From assembly GCA_945893045.1 (NCBI GenBank), contig CAMDEA010000078.1:1-37313 (forward strand): DNA of 37,313 nt, read 5' to 3'. The position numbers were made by a program, and so were the translations under genes. Below are positions 31,854-37,313 of the stretch, piece by piece. This DNA comes from Planctomyces sp. SH-PL62. GTDB taxonomy: Bacteria > Planctomycetota > Planctomycetia > Planctomycetales > Planctomycetaceae. The notes under the pieces were generated by a model, which ran no database searches, was not told the DNA's origin, and saw only the letters and a program-made list of their open reading frames with translations. Numbering within the stretch: the stretch's first letter is position 1; every line of letters starts with the position of its first letter.

Positions 31854-32594
31854 ATGCCGATCTCCGTGAAATGCACCGACTGTGGTAAGTCGTTGAAAGC
31901 TCCCGACGCGCTGGCCGGCAAGAAGGCCAAGTGCCCTGACTGCGGAGCGACCATACCGATTCCTCGCGCGGCGATTGATGCCGAAGAAATCAGCGAAGAG
32001 CCGGCCTCCAAGCCGCTGTCAAAATCCAAAGTGAAGGCCAAGCCGGCTGACGATGAATACGACTCTGACGACGACGGCGACGCGGACGAACAGACGGACG
32101 GGCCAGCCGATCAGACTGCGAAGAGAAAGCCGTGTCCGATGTGTGGCGAGATGATCGTCGCCTCCGCCGCGAAATGCCGGTTCTGTGGTGAGACTCTCGA
32201 CCCCGAACTGCGGAAGCGAGGAACGTCGCGGTCCGGCGGCCGAGGCAAAAAAAGTTCGGACGACTTGAAATCCGTCGCGAAGTTTCAGAAGGGAATCCTG
32301 CTCTGCATTCTGGCGGAGATGCTCTTCTTTGGACTGCAAATGGGCGCTCCACAACAATTACGTCCGGTCATCAGTCTTGGTTTTTTGGCCGCCAGCCTGG
32401 TCGCCACCGTGTTCGTGTTTCTGTTGGCGATGAAGGTCTATAGCACTGGGATGGGGGTGTTCTTAGGAATCTTGTCGCTGATCCCGTGCGTTGGACTCCT
32501 CATACTCTTGATCGTGAACGGCAGAGCCACCAGCGTTCTCAAAGAGAATGGAATCTCGGTGGGCCTGCTGGGTGCGAAGCTGTCGGACCTTTGA
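31854..32594 (+). CDS. Double zinc-ribbon membrane protein, paralogue of the RDD protein
   Basis: A 246-residue protein with the same N-terminal module as the gene before it: ribbon 1 C7-x2-C10 and C27-x2-C30, an acidic/Lys-rich linker (42-92), ribbon 2 C94-x2-C97 (CPMCGE) and C108-x2-C111. The membrane part differs: instead of RDD, it has about four plain helices from residue 140 (GILLCILAEMLFFGL, LGFLAASLVATVFVFLL, GVFLGILSLIPCVGLLILLIV is shortened here to SLIPCVGLLILLIV) and ends GLLGAKLSDL. The near-identical N-termini suggest a shared binding partner with different membrane platforms. The next ATG lies 4 nt after its stop. Confidence 0.8.
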   Translation: MPISVKCTDCGKSLKAPDALAGKKAKCPDCGATIPIPRAAIDAEEISEEPASKPLSKSKVKAKPADDEYDSDDDGDADEQTDGPADQTAKRKPCPMCGEMIVASAAKCRFCGETLDPELRKRGTSRSGGRGKKSSDDLKSVAKFQKGILLCILAEMLFFGLQMGAPQQLRPVISLGFLAASLVATVFVFLLAMKVYSTGMGVFLGILSLIPCVGLLILLIVNGRATSVLKENGISVGLLGAKLSDL

Positions 32595-32597
32595 GTC

Positions 32598-34616
32598 ATG
32601 AGTGACCGCCGGATTATCGCCTGTGAATGCGGAGCCAACGTGCGGTTGCCCAAAGACTCGGCCAACCGCGTGTTTCGGTGTCCGGCCTGTAAGACCGCGC
32701 TGGCGCTGACGGTCGATGCGAAGATCCTCTCCGCTCGGCAACTGCAAGCCGGTGATCCCGGCGCGACCTGTCCCATCTGCCAGACCGCGATCGCCGCCGA
32801 GGAGTTCCTCGTCACCTGCCCGCAATGCGACCAGGTTCATCATCGCGAGTGCTGGTCCGAGATCGGTGGCTGCGGCACTTACGGATGCCAGCAGGCCCCC
32901 GCGCTCGACAAGTCCGCCACGACCTCCACCGCTCCACTGACCGCCTGGGGCGACACCAAAAAATGTCCGATGTGCGGCGAGCAGATCAAATCCATCGCCC
33001 TCCGCTGCCGCTACTGCGGGACCGATTTCGACACGGCCGATCCGCTGTCCCTCAAAGACCTGCACCGCCAATCCGAGCGAGACCAGTCGCTGAAGAAACT
33101 CCAGCAATCGACCGTAACCATTTTCGTCGTCAGCATCATTGGCTGCGTCGCTCCGATCATCGGTTTGATCGGACTGGCCTATTTCCTACCCAAACGCGAA
33201 CAGCTCGCCCGTTGCGGCCCTCTGTATCAAGTCATGGCCATGGCATCGTTAATCTTGTCCGCAATCTATACCGTGTTGCTCGTGGTCTTCGCTGTGTTTG
33301 AAGACCCGACCCCTCCGTCTAACCCAACCTCTGATCGCCCCATGCCCACACCCACACGACGCTTCGCTGGACTGCGTGAAACCGGCACTCTTTGTCCGCA
33401 TTGCCAGATCGAACTCCACACGGGAGAAGACACCGCCGTGTGCGCCGAGTGCGGCTCATCTCAGCATTGGCATTGCTGGCAGTCTGCTGGCGGTTGCGGT
33501 TCTTACGAATGCTCGACCGGTCACGGTCCCGGACCTCGCAACGGCGAAGTGCTGCGTGTCTCGCTCGATGATCTCGATCAAGCGCGGCCGCTGCCGGTCA
33601 GTCGGCCGACGTTCGCGGTTGGCCCGATCCCGATCTCGCTGCGGCTCGATGACGACCGGGATGACTCGACGCCGCGCACTTGGAACAAGCTGGCCATCGC
33701 CGCGCTGGTGATGTCGTTGCTCGGAGCGCCGTTGCTCGGAGTCCCCGGCTTGATCGGCATCGTGCTCGCCGCAATCGCGCTGGCGAAGCACTCTCGCAGG
33801 CAGAAGGGTTTAGGTGTGGCGATCACCGGTTTGCTGTTGGGCATCGCCGACTGCATCGGTTGGATCATCGTGCTCGCGATCTACTTTGAAGCGGCGGGGC
33901 CCGGCTTGGCGATCCGCCTGGATGACTTCGAGCCGGACCCGGCCGCGTTCAAGCAGTTGCCGCCACAGATCTCGCGGGCAATGGCGGCCAACGCGCTGGT
34001 CCATTCCGCCGCCGAATGGAGCCGTCTGCGCGGCGAGGGTCTCGGCTCCGGCGTCGTGCTGCGCATCAAAGACGCGACCGCACTGATTGTCACGAACCGG
34101 CACGTCGTCGATCCCACGTTCGCCGAGAACAGCCAGCCCGATGTCCCCGCGCTCGACAAAATGGCAAAGCTCGAAGTCAAACTGCTGGGCCAAGCCGCGC
34201 GTCCCGCCTCGGTCGTGTGGGTCGCGTCTGGCGGCATCGACCTGGCCTTGATCCGCGTCGCCGTCACCGCCATCGAACCGCAAGCCGCCGAATGGGACGA
34301 CCTGCCCAATCTGACCATCGGCGACGATGTCTTCGCCGTCGGCAATCCGCACGGCCTCGGCTGGACGCTGACGCGCGGCTCGCTTTCACAAATGCGGCTC
34401 AACGATTTCAGCGGTCACGAAACGAAGATCATCCAGACCAGCGCCGCCATCAACCCCGGCAACAGCGGCGGAGGACTCTACGACAAAGCCGGCAAACTGA
34501 TCGGCATCAACACCTGGACCAAAGACAAACGCATGGCCGAGGGGCTGAGCTTCGCGATCACGTTCACCACGCTACTGGACCTCGCCCCCGCCGAACACGC
34601 CTTGAAGGCGAAGTAG
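32598..34616 (+). CDS. Two RING-like domains fused to membrane segments and a trypsin-like protease
   Basis: This 672-residue protein starts 4 nt after the previous stop. Order of parts: small zinc ribbon (C9, C11, C28, C31); RING-like domain 1 (C58, C61, C74, C77, H81/H82, C85, C92, C97); zinc ribbon (C123, C126, C137, C140); two helices (about 172-196, 212-234); RING-like domain 2 (C266, C269, C282, C285, H290/H292, C293, C300, C305); two helices (about 365-395, 405-430); trypsin-like protease with H502 (TNRHVV), D548 (GIDLALI) and S623 (NPGNSGGG). Prokaryotic RING domains are predicted E3-like modules beside Ubl/E1/JAB genes. An even number of membrane crossings would place RINGs and protease on the same side, but topology is not certain. 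Confidence 0.85.
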   Translation: MSDRRIIACECGANVRLPKDSANRVFRCPACKTALALTVDAKILSARQLQAGDPGATCPICQTAIAAEEFLVTCPQCDQVHHRECWSEIGGCGTYGCQQAPALDKSATTSTAPLTAWGDTKKCPMCGEQIKSIALRCRYCGTDFDTADPLSLKDLHRQSERDQSLKKLQQSTVTIFVVSIIGCVAPIIGLIGLAYFLPKREQLARCGPLYQVMAMASLILSAIYTVLLVVFAVFEDPTPPSNPTSDRPMPTPTRRFAGLRETGTLCPHCQIELHTGEDTAVCAECGSSQHWHCWQSAGGCGSYECSTGHGPGPRNGEVLRVSLDDLDQARPLPVSRPTFAVGPIPISLRLDDDRDDSTPRTWNKLAIAALVMSLLGAPLLGVPGLIGIVLAAIALAKHSRRQKGLGVAITGLLLGIADCIGWIIVLAIYFEAAGPGLAIRLDDFEPDPAAFKQLPPQISRAMAANALVHSAAEWSRLRGEGLGSGVVLRIKDATALIVTNRHVVDPTFAENSQPDVPALDKMAKLEVKLLGQAARPASVVWVASGGIDLALIRVAVTAIEPQAAEWDDLPNLTIGDDVFAVGNPHGLGWTLTRGSLSQMRLNDFSGHETKIIQTSAAINPGNSGGGLYDKAGKLIGINTWTKDKRMAEGLSFAITFTTLLDLAPAEHALKAK

Positions 34617-34636
34617 CCTACCAGCCCATCTTGTCA

Positions 34637-34891
34637 TTACCCCGAAGGGGTTGCATCTCAAAGCACAGGGTCGCGCAGCGTACCCTGTGTGACGATCACG
34701 CGCCCGGTCCCCGAACCCTGAAAGGGTTCGATCAACGTTCGTTGGAACACGAACCGTTACATGAGGTGTGTCAACATTCGTGACTTGATCGAACCCTTTC
34801 AGGGTTCACAACTCGTGTCCATCCGTGACACAGGGTGCGCTCCGCTTCGCTGCGCGACCCTGTGCTTTGAGATGCAACCCCTTCGGGGTAA
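34637..34891. repeat. 44-bp perfect inverted repeat with a nested 23-bp inverted repeat
   Basis: Outer arms 34637-34680 (ttaccccgaaggggttgcat...) and 34848-34891 are exact reverse complements. Inner arms 34713-34735 (gaaccctgaaagggttcgat...) and 34785-34807 are also exact. The two units are themselves partly palindromic (ccccgaagggg, ccctgaaaggg). The element fills nearly all of the gap between the convergent RING-protease and cytochrome genes and would form a long branched hairpin on either strand. Confidence 0.85.
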
Positions 34892-34913
34892 ACCGCAAGA
34901 CGCTTCGCCGGTC

Positions 34914-37313
34914 TCACCGCTGGGAATCCAGGAACGCAATCACGTCCCGTAGCTCTTGCAGCGTCATCCGGTCTGCGAGCTTGTCCGGCATCACCGAGGT
35001 CTTCTGCGGCACACGCGCGGCGATGTCGATGGTCTTGATCTCGGTCAGCTTCCCCTCGGCATCGCCGACGATGGTTTTTCCTTCGTTCTCGTGGACGACC
35101 ATGCCGGTGAGGACTTTGCCGGAGTGCAGTTCGAAGGTCCACGAGACGAATTGCGGAGCGATCTCGCGGCTGGGTTCGAGGATCGACTGGATCAGTTGGA
35201 TGCGGTTCATGTTGCCGACCGCTCGCGAGAGGTCGGGACCGACTCGGCCGCCTCGGCCATCGACGATGTGACACTTGAAGCAGCCGGGGCCGTTGGGATG
35301 GAAGAAGATTCTTCTGCCTGCGGCCGGATCGACGTTGCCGCCGCGCGCGAGTTGGTCCATCCATTCTTGTCGCGTCTTCGGTTTGTCGCTCGTGTTGAGC
35401 TTGATCGACTGCGGCGGATCGAGCTTGGCTTCGGCGAACGCCAGCGCGAGTTGATCGGCGAGATTCGTTCCGACTTCGCCGTCGGCCAGCTTGATGATCG
35501 TCTTGGCGATGTCGAGGACTCCGTCGCGAAGTTCGGAATCGTTGGCGATCAGCGGGCGGGCGGCTCGCAATGCCTCGAACCGCAGCGGCACGGGGCTGCT
35601 GTTGTTCAAAAACTGTTTCAGCAGTTGCCGAGTCGGCCCGCCGACCGGTTCGGTCTTCGCGACGGCGGCGAGACCGACCAGCGCGTCGGCTCGCTGGGAC
35701 ACGTCGAGCTTGTCGTTGGCCACGAGTTCGCGCAGCAGTTCGCCCGACACGTCGGGTTTGGCGGCTTGCAGCGTGCGGATCGCTTCGATGCGCAGCGGTT
35801 CGTGGTCCGACTTCAGCAGGCTGGCGAAGAACGGCGCGTCGAGCGACTTGTCGGTGGGGGACACGAGTCGCAGGGCTTGTGCTCGGACGGCGGGGGAGCG
35901 TTGTTCGTCTTTGAGCAGCGGGACGACGTATTGTTCGGCCGGCGTCTTATCAAAATCTTCGGGCTTCTTGCCGTCGAGCATCTCCAGCGCGGCAATCGTC
36001 GCGAGGAACAGCTCGGTCGTCATCCCCTTGCTGTCGAACATCGCGGCGACGCGCGGCTTGAGGTCCGTCAATTTCTCCTCGGCCGCCCACTGCACCGCCA
36101 GCCGCCGCACGTCCGGGTCGTGGTCGGCGAGCGCGACTCGCAGCAAACGGTCTTCCCGCGGTGCCTGCTTCCGAGCCGCCAGCAACATCGCCTGACGAAC
36201 TTTCGGAGCAACGCTCTTCACGGCGGGAGTGGCATCGGGAATGAGATACTTGGAAAAATCGTCCTGTTGAAATTGTTTGGCTAAGGTTGTGACGATGACA
36301 GAGAAAACAAATGGATCATCAACCGACAGTGCCGTCGTGATCAAGAAGTCGTTTGGCTTGAGCTGACATCGGCAAATCAGCGGCAGCAGTGTCTGCAGAT
36401 CAGCGGCGCTGGAAGGTCGACGAGCAAGAATCTCCGCCAGCAGTTGTTCGGCCACTGTCCGACACGTTTCCGGCGTCGCGTCTAGGATTCCAACCTGTAT
36501 TTGATTCGGCCGAGAAAAGATTGGTGGCGTTGAAAAAATCCAATCGAGTGTCGAATGGCCGGCAGCGCTTGTGACTCGGTCGTTCACCGGTTTTGCCGCC
36601 CAGAACGATTCGAGCTTGAAACGCGTTGATCCAGTATTTCTCAACAGCGTCCGTTGTCGTTTGATGAGCGACTCGGTCTGCGCCGAAAGCTGGCCGTTCT
36701 GCCTCAACTGCTTTTCGAGTTCTGCATTGAACGGCTTCGAGCGACGATCTTCAGGGCTTTGGATACCGGCTCGAAGCACGTCGCGGCGGGTTGTCTTGAG
36801 AACCAACTCAGCTCGCTCAATGTCCCATCGAAGGAGTTCGTCCAACGGCATTTCTTTCGTGCGACCGGCACGCAGTGTTTCCAAGTCGATCACAGGCGTG
36901 CTTCTTGGCTGTGTCGGCCCAATCCGCCAAATTCGTCCGTGGCCGTGGAGCTTGTAGTCTCGCAGCTCCCAATCGGTGCAATACAAAGATCCGTCGGGAG
37001 CGGTCGCGAGGCCGACGGGGCGGAAATTCTCGCCGCCGGTGATGAGCGGTTCGGCCAGCGACGTGAACGACGTCCCCTTCGGCTGCAAGCGAAAACGGTC
37101 GATGCGGTGGTCGCCCCAACTGGTGACCAGCAGGTTGCCGAGATACTCCTCCGGCAGTCCGTCCGACTCGTAGGCCAGGATGCCGGAGGGAGCTTCGCCG
37201 GTCCCCGCGACCATCGGCAGCGTGCCGGGAATCTCGCCGTTCCAGGCGGTGAAGGGGTGCAGTCCCTTGCGGCCGTTGCGGAAGCGGTAGCCGTAATCGC
37301 CTCCCGGAATCAC
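34914..37313 (-). CDS. PVC-type membrane-bound dehydrogenase/cytochrome c protein with HEAT repeats, 5' end cut off
   Basis: The visible 799 codons are the C-terminal part of a large planctomycete protein. The right-edge portion reads like the end of a beta-propeller dehydrogenase (GNLLVTSWGDHRIDRF, PDGSLYCTDWELRDY). A long helical region with HEAT-like repeats follows (ALADHDPDVRRLAVQWAAEE is one repeat). Last comes a c-type cytochrome domain with the heme motif CFKCH (codons at 35268-35282) and a likely axial Met in TSVMPDKLADRM. Such proteins are periplasmic electron-transfer or sugar-oxidation proteins of unknown substrate. The apparent start at the window edge is an internal Val codon, so the true start lies outside. 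Confidence 0.92.
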   Translation of the reverse strand: MIPGGDYGYRFRNGRKGLHPFTAWNGEIPGTLPMVAGTGEAPSGILAYESDGLPEEYLGNLLVTSWGDHRIDRFRLQPKGTSFTSLAEPLITGGENFRPVGLATAPDGSLYCTDWELRDYKLHGHGRIWRIGPTQPRSTPVIDLETLRAGRTKEMPLDELLRWDIERAELVLKTTRRDVLRAGIQSPEDRRSKPFNAELEKQLRQNGQLSAQTESLIKRQRTLLRNTGSTRFKLESFWAAKPVNDRVTSAAGHSTLDWIFSTPPIFSRPNQIQVGILDATPETCRTVAEQLLAEILARRPSSAADLQTLLPLICRCQLKPNDFLITTALSVDDPFVFSVIVTTLAKQFQQDDFSKYLIPDATPAVKSVAPKVRQAMLLAARKQAPREDRLLRVALADHDPDVRRLAVQWAAEEKLTDLKPRVAAMFDSKGMTTELFLATIAALEMLDGKKPEDFDKTPAEQYVVPLLKDEQRSPAVRAQALRLVSPTDKSLDAPFFASLLKSDHEPLRIEAIRTLQAAKPDVSGELLRELVANDKLDVSQRADALVGLAAVAKTEPVGGPTRQLLKQFLNNSSPVPLRFEALRAARPLIANDSELRDGVLDIAKTIIKLADGEVGTNLADQLALAFAEAKLDPPQSIKLNTSDKPKTRQEWMDQLARGGNVDPAAGRRIFFHPNGPGCFKCHIVDGRGGRVGPDLSRAVGNMNRIQLIQSILEPSREIAPQFVSWTFELHSGKVLTGMVVHENEGKTIVGDAEGKLTEIKTIDIAARVPQKTSVMPDKLADRMTLQELRDVIAFLDSQR

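Noticed and set aside
1550..34891. CRISPR array
   Set aside because: The repeats are single inverted pairs of differing sequence, with no regularly spaced direct repeats and no cas genes.
34956..36284. Plus-strand frame of 442 codons opposite the cytochrome/HEAT gene
   Set aside because: Antisense shadow; the minus strand carries the heme motif and HEAT repeats.

Overview
The window reads as chromosomal DNA of a planctomycete (PVC group). The indicators are a DUF1559 pseudopilin-like protein, the C-terminal part of a large HEAT-repeat plus cytochrome c protein of the PVC type, three OprP/OprO-like porins, zinc-ribbon/RDD membrane proteins, a GC-rich composition, and many long inverted repeats between genes. 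I cannot name a genus. No rRNA, tRNA, CRISPR array or transposase was recognised.

Left part (1-6.8 kb): an altronate/galactarate dehydratase-family enzyme cut by the window edge, two OprP-like porins, and a secreted M19 dipeptidase with Asn at a position that is normally a metal-binding Asp.

Regulatory block (6.8-16 kb): a leftward run of a diverged Usp-like protein, a tandem universal stress protein, a CaCA-family cation exchanger, a membrane histidine kinase and an NtrC-type sigma-54 activator. Divergent from it run csrA, a degenerate receiver protein, and a fusion of a GpgS-like glycosyltransferase with a HAD phosphatase. The 484-bp gap between the two runs holds two sigma-54 (-24/-12) promoter matches facing outward. 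This suggests that the activator at the end of the leftward run controls both directions.

Transport block (16.4-25.3 kb): an RND pump with a His-rich cytoplasmic loop, its lipoprotein adaptor, a TolC-like outer-membrane lipoprotein and a third OprP-like porin. A two-gene HEPN cassette on the opposite strand sits between adaptor and TolC.

Ubiquitin-like block (26.6-34.6 kb): the most notable part. It holds a beta-grasp ubiquitin-like protein, an E1/ThiF-like activating enzyme (ATGA overlap with the first gene), a membrane-tethered JAB/JAMM peptidase, a polytopic membrane protein with a degenerate FHA domain, two paralogous double-zinc-ribbon membrane proteins, and a 672-residue protein joining two RING-like domains, a zinc ribbon, membrane segments and a trypsin-like protease. 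No E2 was recognised and the ubiquitin-like protein has no C-terminal Gly-Gly. The block therefore looks like a membrane-anchored Ubl/E1/JAB/RING system whose mechanism cannot be settled from sequence alone.

Right edge: a PVC-type cytochrome c/HEAT protein on the minus strand, truncated at its 5' end. Many intergenic gaps hold long inverted repeats of different sequence but similar architecture; one of them lies inside the TolC reading frame.
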